Shown here: positions 7,494 through 15,818 of the stretch, one piece after another
How the letters are laid out: each line of letters begins with the position of its first letter
Position numbering within the stretch: position 1 is the first letter of the stretch
Origin: Planctomycetota bacterium
Lineage (GTDB): Bacteria; Planctomycetota; Planctomycetia; Planctomycetales; Planctomycetaceae
Assembly: GCA_003388505.1 (NCBI GenBank)
Contig: QQVO01000060.1
Coordinates: 124,001-188,000 of the forward strand
Direction: 5' to 3'
Length of the DNA stretch: 64,000 nt
Program-made: the position numbers and the translations under genes
Notes under the pieces: generated by a model
What the model was told of the DNA's origin: nothing
What the model saw: only the letters and a program-made list of their open reading frames with translations
Databases searched by the model: none

Positions 7494-8672
7494 CTAACCC
7501 GCGTCGGCGATCCTCAGCGTCGGCCGATCGTCGCCGGCTTTCTCGAGGATTCTCTCCACCGTCGCGTCGAGTGCGTCCCGTGTCTGAGACGTTTCGTGCA
7601 CGCTGTAGTGATCGGCCGTAATCCTCGGGTCGGAGTGGGCCAGCATCAGTTGCACCGTCCGGAGCGATAGGCCCCCCTGGGACGCCCACGAGCCGATCGT
7701 GCGGCGGAGATCGTGAATCGTGACGTCCGGGATGCCTGACCACTCCCGGATGCGCCGGAGGGCTTCCTTCGGTTCGGAGTAGTGCCCGTGCTTCCCCCTC
7801 CCCGGAAAGACGAACGGCGAGCCGTTGCGTGCGTTCTGGCGGGCTTCCAGGATGTCGACCGCGAAATTGGACAGCGGGACGCCCACCGGTTTCTTGCTCT
7901 TGCTCCGGGACGCGGGAATCGTCCACAGCCGGCCATCGATGTCGAGTTCACCCCACCGCATGCCGGCAACGGCCGTGCGCCGCTGGCCGGTCGCCAACAG
8001 CATCAGGAAGTAATGCCGGGCCGTCTCATTCTGCAGCTTCGCGATCGCCTGAAAGAACGCCTTCACTTCCTCCGGCTTCAGATAGCGCTGCCGGGGAGAG
8101 AGTTCGAACCGTCGCGTCCCGAGCACCGGGTTCTTTTCGATCAGGTCGGACTCGATGGCGACATTGAACATCTTCGACAGCAGCGCCCGGGCCTTGTTCG
8201 CCTGGGCCTTGCCGTGCGCGTCGGCCACCTGGGAAATCCGTTTCGTCACGTCGGCCTTGGAGATCGACGACAGCGTGCGGCCCTTCCACCGGCCGAACCA
8301 TCGCTCAAACTCCCGCTCGTCGCGCTCCCACGTCCGCTTGTGCTGTTTCGCGTGGACCTGCAGATAGTGATCGAACAGGGCCCCCAGCGTCCCCTTCCCG
8401 CTGCGGCCGGCCGTCGGCAGGTTCTTCCCCTCGGCGACAGCGCCGGCGTGCTTCCGGGCGATCTGGCGGGCCTTCTCGACGGTGATCTCCGGCCACCGAC
8501 CGATGCGGACACGCTGACGCTGACCGTTGACCGTTCCGCGATAGTAGAACGTCCTGACGCCCGCAGGCGTGATCTCCAGCCGCAGACCGGCCACGGTGTC
8601 GTCGCTGACGGCGAACCGCTTCTCGCCGGCCTTGAGGCGCTTCACGACGGCATTGGAAAGTCGCGTCGGCAT
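7494..8672 (-). CDS. int: P4-type tyrosine site-specific integrase
   Basis: 392 residues. An N-terminal DUF4102-like domain (about 1-85, with the pattern VAGLRLEITPAGVRTFYYRG), a SAM-like core-binding domain (about 90-185) and a C-terminal catalytic domain are all present. Catalytic residues visible are the first Arg in ATGQRRTA, the Lys in SRSKSKK, HDLRR, the His in MLAHSDPR and the Tyr in DHYSVH. It should cut and rejoin the 22-bp attachment repeats. Start 8672 is chosen because the 18 residues upstream have no family counterpart. The gene lies about 160 bp inside the right repeat and reads away from it. It appears intact. Confidence 0.9.
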   Translation of the reverse strand: MPTRLSNAVVKRLKAGEKRFAVSDDTVAGLRLEITPAGVRTFYYRGTVNGQRQRVRIGRWPEITVEKARQIARKHAGAVAEGKNLPTAGRSGKGTLGALFDHYLQVHAKQHKRTWERDEREFERWFGRWKGRTLSSISKADVTKRISQVADAHGKAQANKARALLSKMFNVAIESDLIEKNPVLGTRRFELSPRQRYLKPEEVKAFFQAIAKLQNETARHYFLMLLATGQRRTAVAGMRWGELDIDGRLWTIPASRSKSKKPVGVPLSNFAVDILEARQNARNGSPFVFPGRGKHGHYSEPKEALRRIREWSGIPDVTIHDLRRTIGSWASQGGLSLRTVQLMLAHSDPRITADHYSVHETSQTRDALDATVERILEKAGDDRPTLRIADAG

Positions 8673-8685
8673 CCTGAAACCCTCC

Positions 8686-8705
8686 GGTGTCCCGCTGGTG
8701 TCCCG
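8686..8705 (+). promoter_or_regulatory. paired GGTGTCCCG motifs, possible integrase arm sites (right)
   Basis: GGTGTCCCG occurs at 8686-8694 and 8697-8705, with the same 11-bp period as the pair at 322-341. The pair lies just upstream of the integrase start codon, so it could also autoregulate the integrase gene. Confidence 0.5.
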
Positions 8706-8835
8706 AACCGAATCAAAGCGTAGCAAACTCGGGCGAACGGGATCGATGAGAATTGACTCGTGTTCGACGGGGTTTCTCTCTCCCCATCACTCCCGGACAA
8801 ACTGTAGCAAACGCGGGAAAACCGACAACCTTGCC

Positions 8836-8857
8836 ACTCGCTGTTTCCGGGTTTTTT
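8836..8857 (+). repeat. right attachment-site repeat (attR candidate)
   Basis: Identical over 22 bases to 263-284 and in the same orientation. It is located between the integrase gene and the chromosomal flank. Confidence 0.7.
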
Positions 8858-8879
8858 CTTGCGCGCTGCTCCAACGACT

Positions 8880-8992
8880 GGTCCGTCAGTTCAGTTTCGC
8901 GCGGTTGGGCGGTTCTCATGGGAGTACGAATCCCGCAGGATTTCGTGCGAATCTGCAGTCCAGCCAACCCCGATAGAGTGCCCTGACAGGGC
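8880..8992 (-). repeat. dispersed ~113-bp repeat, copy A
   Basis: Read on the minus strand, this stretch aligns by eye with 48077-48188 over its whole length, with scattered differences. Shared blocks include GCCCTG-x-CAGGGC, GTTGGCTGGA, GGGATTCGT and TGACGGACC. A shorter third copy is at 51935-51968. GCCCTG/CAGGGC forms a small palindrome at one end. It is located directly outside the right attachment repeat. Confidence 0.6.
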
Positions 8993-9224
8993 GCCAGGTT
9001 CCCTCCGCGCCTCCGAAACCCGATTCAGCAGGCCCAACGCACCTCGCCCGCCGTATCGACCGTACGCACACCACCCCGCCCTCAATCACCCTCCGGACTG
9101 GCGAACCCGCCCTGCACCATGACAGAATACCGGTCGGCAACGAGACAGCCGCATCCGCACGCATCGCTTCGTTCACCCCGCTCTTCTCCAGATAACTGGC
9201 CCGACGCCGACAGAGGCCGCTGGC

Positions 9225-12059
9225 ATGTCAAAGCAGAAAAAGTCCTCGCCACGAACGCAGGCCGCAAAACTCAGGGAATTCACTTCGGCCGACGCCGAAG
9301 CATTGCTCGCCACAGCCGAGGCCTGCATCAAGAGCCACGACTACGCCCAGGCGAAAGAAGTCCTGCAGAAGATCCCCGGCAGCTATCGCGACGATGACTA
9401 CCAGCGGCTGCTCGAACGGGCCACCGAGTTGCAGAAAGAAGTCGACTTCCTCATCGCCGATATGGAACAGGCCGTCCGGCTCAAGGAGTACGAAGGCCTC
9501 GAAGCCAACCTGAAAAAATTGCTGAAACTCAAACCCGGTTATAAGCCGGCCAGGCAACTCCTCGAAGAACTCAACACCTACGCCCGCGGAGAAATGAAGC
9601 GGCAGGAGGTCGGCGAGGAGCGGCATTACCACAGAGAAGAAGGCCTGCTGCGGCCGATTCTCACCGCCGTCGTCGGCCTCGTCATTCTCGCGGGAGCCGT
9701 GTACGGAGGTTTCATCCTCTACCTGCGCACCACCGCCGGGACCGTCAAGGTCACCGTCTACGACCCCAACGTCACCGTCACCCTCGATGACGAACAACTC
9801 ACGCTGACCGACGATGGCGTCGAAACGACTGTCCGCATCGGGGATCACACACTGCTCGTGCGGCAACCGGGCGTCAGCGCCGCGGCCCTGGAATTCGCAA
9901 TGGGGCGGGGAGATTCCAGAGTCTTCCACGTCGAACTCGTCGACGGCGACCTGGTCATCGACGACGGCACGGCCGGGCAACCGGCGACAGACGAACCGGC
10001 GGCGACGATCGCACGCACAGACACCGAGCCGGATGAGGATGATCTGCCCGATCCGCAGCGGCGTGAGGCAACGGACGAGCCTGTCTCCGACGAACCGGAA
10101 CTCGTCCGGACGTTCACGGGACACGCCGAGAACATCATGTCGGTCGATTTCTCACCCGACGGGCGCTACATCGCAACCGCCGGACTCGACACGGCCGCCC
10201 GCATCTGGGACGCCGAAACCGGCGAGGAACTGCACCTGCTTGAAGCGCACACCGACATCGTGCATTGCGTCCGTTTCTCTCCGGATGGCGGGCGACTGCT
10301 GACCGCCGCCGGGGGTCAGCTGGAGAATTCGGTCGTCAAACAGGGCGATGACAATACGATTCGCATCTGGGACGTCGAAACGGGTGAGGAGCTTCAACGA
10401 ATGGAGGGGCATCTCAACTTTGTTCGAGTGGCTGCCTTCTCTCCGAATGGCAACGACATTGTCTCGGGGGGAAACGACGGAATGGTCAAGCTCTGGAATT
10501 CGAGAACCGGCAGCGACCTCAATTGGCCCGTGCAGCCGAACGTTTCGATCCGGGATCTGGCGTTTTCACCGGACGGCGAGTCCGTCGTACTCGGAACACA
10601 GCGCGAGGATTCGCTGACCATGTACGATGTCACAACCGGCCGAATGATCGATCGGTTCAAGGACGATCCCCAGTTCATGGGAACCCTTGCCATTGCACCG
10701 GACGGCAGTTACCTGGTGGCTGCATTCTCCACGGAAACAAAACTCCGTTTGTACGACTACGCATCCGGAGAGCAGGTCCATGAACTCGTCGGCCACTCGA
10801 AAGCACCGCTGGCATTGAGCTTCTCACGTGACAGTCAGCGGATCGCCAGCACCTCGATCGATGGAACTGTGAAGATCTGGGAGGCACGCACGGGACAGGA
10901 ATTGCATCAAATCGTCATCTATCCCGATGGAGGAATGGTCACCGACGTCGAATTCTCACCAGACGGCCGCAGCCTGTTGACCACGAAGCTCACCGAAGCG
11001 GTGCTCTATCGCCTGCCCGGCGTCGCAGAGTCCACCATCCCGCCGCCGATGGCGCGAACCAACACACCTCCTGCACCCCCTCCAGGCGATCTCCCCGAGG
11101 GCGTCTCGCTCATGCAGACCCTCTCCGGCCATTCCGGAACGGTTCTCGCCGTCGCCTACTCTCCCGACGGGCGTTACATCGCGACCGCCGGCGCAGACGC
11201 CACCGCGCGACTCTGGAACGCGGAGACCGGTGAGGAAGTGCGTCGGTTCTACGGCCACACAGACGTCGTCCGCTGCCTCGATTTCTCCCCCGACGGCGCC
11301 CGGCTTGTCACCGGCGCCGGCGGCACGACTGTCGACGATGCCACCGACGGCGGCGACTACACCGCCAGAATCTGGGACGTCGAAACCGGTGAAGAATTGA
11401 TGCTGTTCAACGAACATGTCGGAGCGGTCTACACCGTTCGCTTCGCACCGACCGGGCGCATCGTTCTCTCCGGCTGCAGGACCGCAACCGCCCGGTTGTG
11501 GAACGCGGAGACCGGCCGCGAACTGCGCTGGCTCGGCGAACCGTTGAGTTCGGTGACCGACGTGGCGTTTACACCCGACAGCCGCTTCGCGTTCATCGGC
11601 GTCCAGTGGCAGGAGGATCCCCTCGACTTCTGTTCCGTCGCCAGCGGCAAGGAGATCGAGCGGTTCAAGACGCCACCGGGAGCGATCCGCTGCGTGGCTC
11701 TCTCGACGGACGGCAGCCGCCTCGCCGTCGGATACCTCGATCCGCCACAAGTCTACGTTTACAACGTCGAGGGCGGCGACGAGATCGCCGTCTGTGACGG
11801 GCACACCGCCGCGCTCACCGCAATCTCTCTCGCCCCCGACGGGCGACACGTTCTGAGCAGTTCGACGGACGGCACCGTTCGCTTGTGGCAAACTGAAACG
11901 GGAAGCGAGGTGCTGCAAGTCCCCGCGTCCCAGGACGTCGGTCCGATCCATGACGTCGCATTCTCTCCCGACGGAAAACAGTGCGTTGCAACGGCTCGAG
12001 AATTCGCCCGAATCTATCAGCTTGCCGACCTGCTCGATGACGATTCGCCGCAGCCGTAG
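9225..12059 (+). CDS. membrane-anchored double WD40 propeller protein
   Basis: 944 residues. The N-terminal ~130 residues are helical and TPR-like (ACIKSHDYAQAKEVLQKIPG). One membrane helix (about 141-168, LTAVVGLVILAGAVYGGFIL) is followed by a small beta domain resembling a PEGA fold (GTVKVTVYDPNVTVTLDDEQ). Two WD40 arrays (about 287-600 and 618-940) are separated by a proline-rich linker. Repeats carry FSPDGRYIATAGLDTAARIW-type motifs. The propellers probably face outside the membrane and serve as a scaffold. Many planctomycete proteins combine WD40 with kinase or TPR modules; here no kinase or catalytic domain is seen. Partner unknown. Confidence 0.8.
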   Translation: MSKQKKSSPRTQAAKLREFTSADAEALLATAEACIKSHDYAQAKEVLQKIPGSYRDDDYQRLLERATELQKEVDFLIADMEQAVRLKEYEGLEANLKKLLKLKPGYKPARQLLEELNTYARGEMKRQEVGEERHYHREEGLLRPILTAVVGLVILAGAVYGGFILYLRTTAGTVKVTVYDPNVTVTLDDEQLTLTDDGVETTVRIGDHTLLVRQPGVSAAALEFAMGRGDSRVFHVELVDGDLVIDDGTAGQPATDEPAATIARTDTEPDEDDLPDPQRREATDEPVSDEPELVRTFTGHAENIMSVDFSPDGRYIATAGLDTAARIWDAETGEELHLLEAHTDIVHCVRFSPDGGRLLTAAGGQLENSVVKQGDDNTIRIWDVETGEELQRMEGHLNFVRVAAFSPNGNDIVSGGNDGMVKLWNSRTGSDLNWPVQPNVSIRDLAFSPDGESVVLGTQREDSLTMYDVTTGRMIDRFKDDPQFMGTLAIAPDGSYLVAAFSTETKLRLYDYASGEQVHELVGHSKAPLALSFSRDSQRIASTSIDGTVKIWEARTGQELHQIVIYPDGGMVTDVEFSPDGRSLLTTKLTEAVLYRLPGVAESTIPPPMARTNTPPAPPPGDLPEGVSLMQTLSGHSGTVLAVAYSPDGRYIATAGADATARLWNAETGEEVRRFYGHTDVVRCLDFSPDGARLVTGAGGTTVDDATDGGDYTARIWDVETGEELMLFNEHVGAVYTVRFAPTGRIVLSGCRTATARLWNAETGRELRWLGEPLSSVTDVAFTPDSRFAFIGVQWQEDPLDFCSVASGKEIERFKTPPGAIRCVALSTDGSRLAVGYLDPPQVYVYNVEGGDEIAVCDGHTAALTAISLAPDGRHVLSSSTDGTVRLWQTETGSEVLQVPASQDVGPIHDVAFSPDGKQCVATAREFARIYQLADLLDDDSPQP

Positions 12060-12974
12060 CCGCGCCTGCTACGAGAGTGAAGCCGGGCCGGCTCTGCCGT
12101 CCGCACAACGACGTGTCACGGCCGGAATACTGGAGAACCCAGCGCGGCCTCCGCCCGCAACCCAACTGGAGACGAATCGACTGCGAGCGGCGAAGCCGCG
12201 AAAGCATGTAGCCGTGAGCGCAAGCTCATGGAAAACATGCCGCCCACAAATGAATTGAGCCGCGAATGCGGCGGCAGCAACCTTCCTTCCGTATCAGTCC
12301 TGTCGAACAGCGACTCGTGGAGTCCACATTGTCCGAGACATGCCGCCCAGCGGTGGTGAACCACGACGACACAAAGGACACCAAGCCAACGGTCCGGGCC
12401 AGTCCTCGAACCTCTCGGCCATTGGAATTCCCGTCTCTGACTCTTCTTCGTGCTCATTGTGCCTTTGTGGTCGTCCAATCGACCACTCGAATCCCGAACG
12501 GGCTGGCAGAATTCGCGCACCACGCGAAGGTTCTTACCGTGAGTAGCAAAATTCACAATCCAACCAGAAATCCCGCCTTCAAAGCTGTGGCAGTCCCGCT
12601 CTGACGCACATCAAAGCCGCTGCGTTGTTCCAGTCGCGGACCCGCCGTTCGTTTTTCCTGTCCGCTCTGCCGCCGAAATCGCGATTAGGAAGGCGGGGGG
12701 CGGCGGTGAATGCCGGCGGTCTGCAGATCGACGGCCTCCGCCCGCTTCCACTCGGAGTGCATCCAGGCGTGATCGCACTGGTTTGCATAGGCAGCCGTCA
12801 GCGTTGGCCCGCTCTGGCGGCTGCCACTTTTCTCTCATCTCCAAACGCTCGGCGGGCGCGCACCCCGCGGCCTTGTAACGATTTGCGAATCACTGTTGGC
12901 GACCTGTCTCGCGGTGTCTCAGGCTCGACTGTCCGAAAACCGCGCGCCGCGGACACGTGACAAAGCCATTTGCT
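12060..12974. other. long intergenic stretch with repeats, no gene supported
   Basis: No ORF here has convincing protein character on either strand. The first part (12170-12300) has GC-rich short repeats such as GAGCGGCGAAGCCGCGA and GAGCCGCGAATGCGGCGGCA. The middle carries the inverted repeat pair at 12357-12477. The remainder (12600-12960) is GC-rich with a poly-G patch near 12690. Confidence 0.6.
12357..12477. repeat. inverted repeat family with ACAAAGG core, copy 1
   Basis: The left arm (about 12357-12386) reads GTGAACCACGACGACACAAA and continues GGACACCAAG. The right arm (about 12441-12477) is a similar sequence in inverse orientation, with GTGCCTTTGTGGTCGTCC. The arms resemble those of the repeat at 61399-61593 in general design (short A/G-rich runs of CACAGAGG or CACAAAGG type facing each other). 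Probably a small non-coding dispersed element. Confidence 0.5.
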
Positions 12975-13685
12975 TTAATCCCGGTGCTCGCCCGCGACCG
13001 GTGCGTCTTCGATGCGGAGATGGGTTTCGACCAGTTGCTCGACCGCGCGGGCCACTTCGACTTCGCTGTTGCGAGGCAGCAGCTTGATTTCTTTGCCGGA
13101 CCTCAGCCGCGCCAGCAACGGATACACGTGCGACTCCCCCCCCTTGCTGCGTGTCTCTCGTTCATGCCGCACGTAGAGCTGTTCAACGTCGTCGGCCGCA
13201 ATCCTTCGGTTGCCTGGCGCCGGAATCGGGCCGTGCCGGATCGACATCTCCCCCTGCGCCACGCGAACGGTGGTGTGGTTCAGCAACAGCACGAGGCAGA
13301 CGTAGATCAACCCGATTCCCACCGCCACATGCGCGATCGGAAACAGGATCATGATGATCGCGAAGCCCCCCATTTCACTGAGGCCGCCGAGCGCAAGCGT
13401 GTACCAGCCGACCAGAAAGGCGTTCCAGGCGAGGCAGAACGGAATCAGAAACAGCACGACCGGGCTGAACCACCGCCACGAGATTCGCAGTTCCCCGCCA
13501 AGTTCCTGAACCTGCAGCTTTTCCGGAATGGCGACCCCCCGCTTCGGACCGGCCCGATCCCCCGCCGATCGCGCAGGAACCGTGACGGGCGTCCCGCAGA
13601 ACTGGCAGAAGAACTGACCACGCCCCTCCGGCACACTCAACGGCGCATCACAACAGGGGCACTTGAGCGCGGTAGGTTCAGGCAT
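12975..13685 (-). CDS. zinc-ribbon membrane protein
   Basis: 236 residues. An N-terminal zinc ribbon (CPCC at about 9-12 and CQFC at about 27-30) is followed by a basic linker. Two hydrophobic segments (VVLFLIPFCLAWNAFLVGWY at about 75-94 and FAIIMILFPIAHVAVGIGLI at about 107-126, extending to LLL near 135) place it in the membrane. The C-terminal part is soluble and mixed alpha/beta. The design is common among uncharacterised planctomycete and other bacterial membrane proteins. The zinc ribbon should be cytoplasmic. No partner gene is evident; the neighbouring prepilin gene is divergent. Confidence 0.7.
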   Translation of the reverse strand: MPEPTALKCPCCDAPLSVPEGRGQFFCQFCGTPVTVPARSAGDRAGPKRGVAIPEKLQVQELGGELRISWRWFSPVVLFLIPFCLAWNAFLVGWYTLALGGLSEMGGFAIIMILFPIAHVAVGIGLIYVCLVLLLNHTTVRVAQGEMSIRHGPIPAPGNRRIAADDVEQLYVRHERETRSKGGESHVYPLLARLRSGKEIKLLPRNSEVEVARAVEQLVETHLRIEDAPVAGEHRD

Positions 13686-13963
13686 GTCGATGGATGTCTC
13701 GGAGTGTTACACGAGTCGGAATGCCACGGTTTCCGGCCGGAGTCGATCGTACACGATCTCCCCAGGACAGGCCGACCTGCGTGGTCCGAGTCGCGTACAG
13801 ATTGCCGGTTCAACGCCGCCTCGCGCTGCGGTCACGCTGGGCACTCCGTGCATGATTTCGTTGCATGTCGGTTCGTTGTTGCACAAGGAGGTTCGCAAGG
13901 CTGCACATCCATGCGGCCGGCAACGGCAGATTTTTTTGAAGACTTGATTATCGTTGCAGAATA

Positions 13964-13979
13964 TGGCATTCTACTTGCA
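13964..13979 (+). promoter_or_regulatory. sigma-54-type promoter upstream of the prepilin gene
   Basis: TGGCAT, five bases, then TTGCA matches the -24/-12 consensus TGGCAC-N5-TTGCW with one mismatch and exact GG to GC spacing of 12. It lies 63 bp before the prepilin start codon, giving a leader of about 50 bases. An AGAAT-ATGGC-ATTCT inverted repeat and a duplicated TTGCAGAAT overlap it. A sigma-54 activator gene is present at 37122-38516; the link is inferred. Confidence 0.55.
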
Positions 13980-14041
13980 GAATGTGCGCGAGCATCTCTG
14001 GGATGCGCTGTTTGCCACTTTTTTCATCAGGAGATCTCTTC

Positions 14042-15064
14042 ATGTTTCGGAAACCGAAAAAACGCTCTGCCTTCACCCTGATCGAGTTGCTGGTCGTCAT
14101 TGCAATCATTGCGATTCTGATTGCCCTTCTGCTCCCTGCGGTGCAGCAGGCGCGAGAGGCCGCGCGCCGCACTCAGTGCAAAAACAACATGAAGCAGCTT
14201 GGATTGTCGCTGCACAACTACCACGATGTTTTCCTCATGTTCCCCGCCTCGGTCTACAATTCCGGCGCGTGCGCGCCTTACACCGCGGCGAATGCCGGCA
14301 ACTGTCAGGTCATGAACATCAACGGCTGGGTCATGACGTTGCCCTACCTGGATGAGACGCCACTGTACAATCAGTTCAATCTTTCCCAGGCGATTTCCGA
14401 CGTCACGGTCTACTCCAGCTATTCGTTTCCCGGCGGAATCGGCGGTTGCGCCGGCCAGATGGTGATGGGGAATCCCGCCACCAATGGCAACGCGCAGGCA
14501 GCTCGGACTCCGGTCGAGGCGTTTCATTGTCCCAGCCAGCCGATTGCTGCAAACAACAACTATATCGTCGAGACAGACTACTACCGAGCAGCACCGGGAA
14601 TCACCGGCCACAAGACCAATTACGATTTCGTCGTCTATGCCAACTACCAGCACGGCGTCTGCAATCAGTGGAGCACCGGTTTGTCTCTCACCTTGTTGCG
14701 CATGTTCGGCGACAACAGCCGTTGCGACATCTCCACGATCACAGACGGCACGACGAACACCCTGATGGTCTGCGAGACGATCTTTGAAATGTACAACGGC
14801 GACGGCAATCCGTGGGCCTATCGCGGCTGGCTGACGCCGGGCGTCGATCCGACCTTCGGGATCAACAACCATTATTACAGTACGAGCGCGCCCGATGTGC
14901 ATCCCGATCTGGCGAGTTGGGGTTACGGCGGAAGCTACCACGAAGGAGGCTGCCATGTGACGCTGGCGGACGGTTCGGTCCGCTTCATCAGCGAAAACAC
15001 CGACGCGGTTCTCCTTTCGTACCTCTGCCGGATCGCCGACGGTCAGACGGTTGGCGAATGGTGA
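14042..15064 (+). CDS. DUF1559 prepilin-type secreted protein
   Basis: 340 residues. A type IV prepilin-like leader is at the N-terminus: basic MFRKPKKRSA, then FTLIELLVVIAIIAILIALL, then LPAVQQAREAARR. The rest is the planctomycete-specific DUF1559 (SBP_bac_10) domain, ending with the characteristic HEGGCHVTLADGSVRFISE motif. It is expected to be cleaved and methylated by a prepilin peptidase and exported by a type II secretion or type IV pilus-like system. AGGAG (14029-14033) supports start 14042. A strong terminator follows at 15095-15122, and a lipoprotein of a commonly associated type comes next. Confidence 0.9.
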   Translation: MFRKPKKRSAFTLIELLVVIAIIAILIALLLPAVQQAREAARRTQCKNNMKQLGLSLHNYHDVFLMFPASVYNSGACAPYTAANAGNCQVMNINGWVMTLPYLDETPLYNQFNLSQAISDVTVYSSYSFPGGIGGCAGQMVMGNPATNGNAQAARTPVEAFHCPSQPIAANNNYIVETDYYRAAPGITGHKTNYDFVVYANYQHGVCNQWSTGLSLTLLRMFGDNSRCDISTITDGTTNTLMVCETIFEMYNGDGNPWAYRGWLTPGVDPTFGINNHYYSTSAPDVHPDLASWGYGGSYHEGGCHVTLADGSVRFISENTDAVLLSYLCRIADGQTVGEW

Positions 15065-15094
15065 TCTCCCACGTGGCTTGAGCGAATCATCATG

Positions 15095-15130
15095 GACCGC
15101 CTCGAATTCTCTCGAGGCGGTCTCTCTTGT
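15095..15130 (+). terminator. terminator-like hairpin after the prepilin gene
   Basis: A perfect 11-bp stem (GACCGCCTCGA at 15095-15105 with TCGAGGCGGTC at 15112-15122) closes a 6-base loop and is followed by a T-rich stretch (TCTCTTGTTTG). It lies about 30 bases after the prepilin stop codon. Confidence 0.75.
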
Positions 15131-15206
15131 TTGCATTTCTTCTCATTGACGATAGCATCTGCGCCCGCGCTGGTGCTTCTGTTGAATTTTCTGGAGACCT
15201 CAGATT

Positions 15207-15707
15207 ATGTGTTTCTGCCGCAGGGCGGTCTTCATTGCGACATTGGCGGTGCTGTCTGGATGCCAATCGGGCGCGGAAGCGCCGACCTACCAGGAAGACC
15301 TCGCGCCGGTCTCGGGAATTGTCACGATCGACGGCGAACCGGCTGCGTCGGTCGACATCCTCTTCACGCCGGTAGACGACAAGCGTTCGGTGGCCGGGCA
15401 GCGCCGCGCCTCCGGCCAGACCGGTGCGGACGGTCGATACACCCTCTATTCTCTCCCCGGCGGACAAGTCGCCGACATGGAGCAGTTTTCCGGCGTGATT
15501 CCAGGGGATTACAAGGTGACGTTCAGCAAGTTCACCATGCCCGACGGCACAGTTTGGGATTCGCAGAGTTCCGACAAAGGGCCGATGGCAGTGGGGGCCG
15601 TTGAGTCGATTCCTCTGAAATACACCAATCCGCTCACAAGTGAGTTTCGCGTGTCGATTCCGGAAAGCGGCGGTAGCGAATTCGACTTTGAACTCGAATC
15701 CGAATAG
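15207..15707 (+). CDS. carboxypeptidase-regulatory-like (transthyretin-like) lipoprotein
   Basis: 166 residues. The signal sequence ends in a lipobox (LAVLSGC, Cys at about 19). The mature part opens with VSGIVTIDGEPAASVDILFT and continues through TGADGRYTLYSLPGG and IPGDYKVTFSK, a transthyretin-like beta-sandwich common in planctomycetes. Genes of this type often sit directly downstream of DUF1559 genes, as here. It is likely anchored in a membrane facing the periplasm or surface. It could be co-regulated with the prepilin by read-through, but the intervening terminator suggests partial separation. Confidence 0.8.
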   Translation: MCFCRRAVFIATLAVLSGCQSGAEAPTYQEDLAPVSGIVTIDGEPAASVDILFTPVDDKRSVAGQRRASGQTGADGRYTLYSLPGGQVADMEQFSGVIPGDYKVTFSKFTMPDGTVWDSQSSDKGPMAVGAVESIPLKYTNPLTSEFRVSIPESGGSEFDFELESE

Positions 15708-15818
15708 CAGCGGCTGCAGGCCTTCCGGGAAGAACGACGGCAGGCATCGAGAGGTCGTCGCCGTTGTCCGCGCTGATCGAGCCTTGAATCTGAACGAACC
15801 CGGTCGCCGCGAAAGCCG

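Larger units (their letters stand above)
263..8857. mobile_element. integrated genetic element, about 8.6 kb, bounded by a 22-bp direct repeat
   Basis: A perfect 22-bp direct repeat lies at 263-284 and 8836-8857, with a tyrosine integrase just inside the right copy. Content reading right to left on the minus strand is integrase, a lysine-rich unknown, an excisionase-like protein, a RepA-like ATPase, a short unknown, a zinc-ribbon protein, a terminase-small-subunit-like HTH protein and two helical unknowns. At the left end a plus-strand group of four small genes looks like cargo. No structural phage genes, relaxase or toxin were recognised, so it could be a phage satellite, a phage-plasmid remnant or a small integrative plasmid. 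The repeat does not obviously lie in a tRNA gene. Confidence 0.75.
8673..9224. other. right end of the element and intergenic flank
   Basis: No gene is supported here. The stretch holds paired GGTGTCCCG motifs, two GTAGCAAAC-type direct repeats (8720-8733 and 8804-8817), the right attachment repeat (8836-8857) and, immediately outside, one copy of a dispersed ~113-bp repeat (8880-8992). The last 200 bases before the WD40 gene show nothing I can name. Confidence 0.6.

Noticed and set aside
12957..14081. Long plus-strand ORF across the zinc-ribbon gene and into the prepilin gene
   Set aside because: It is antisense to a gene with clear zinc-ribbon and membrane segments, and its own translation is arginine-rich without domains.
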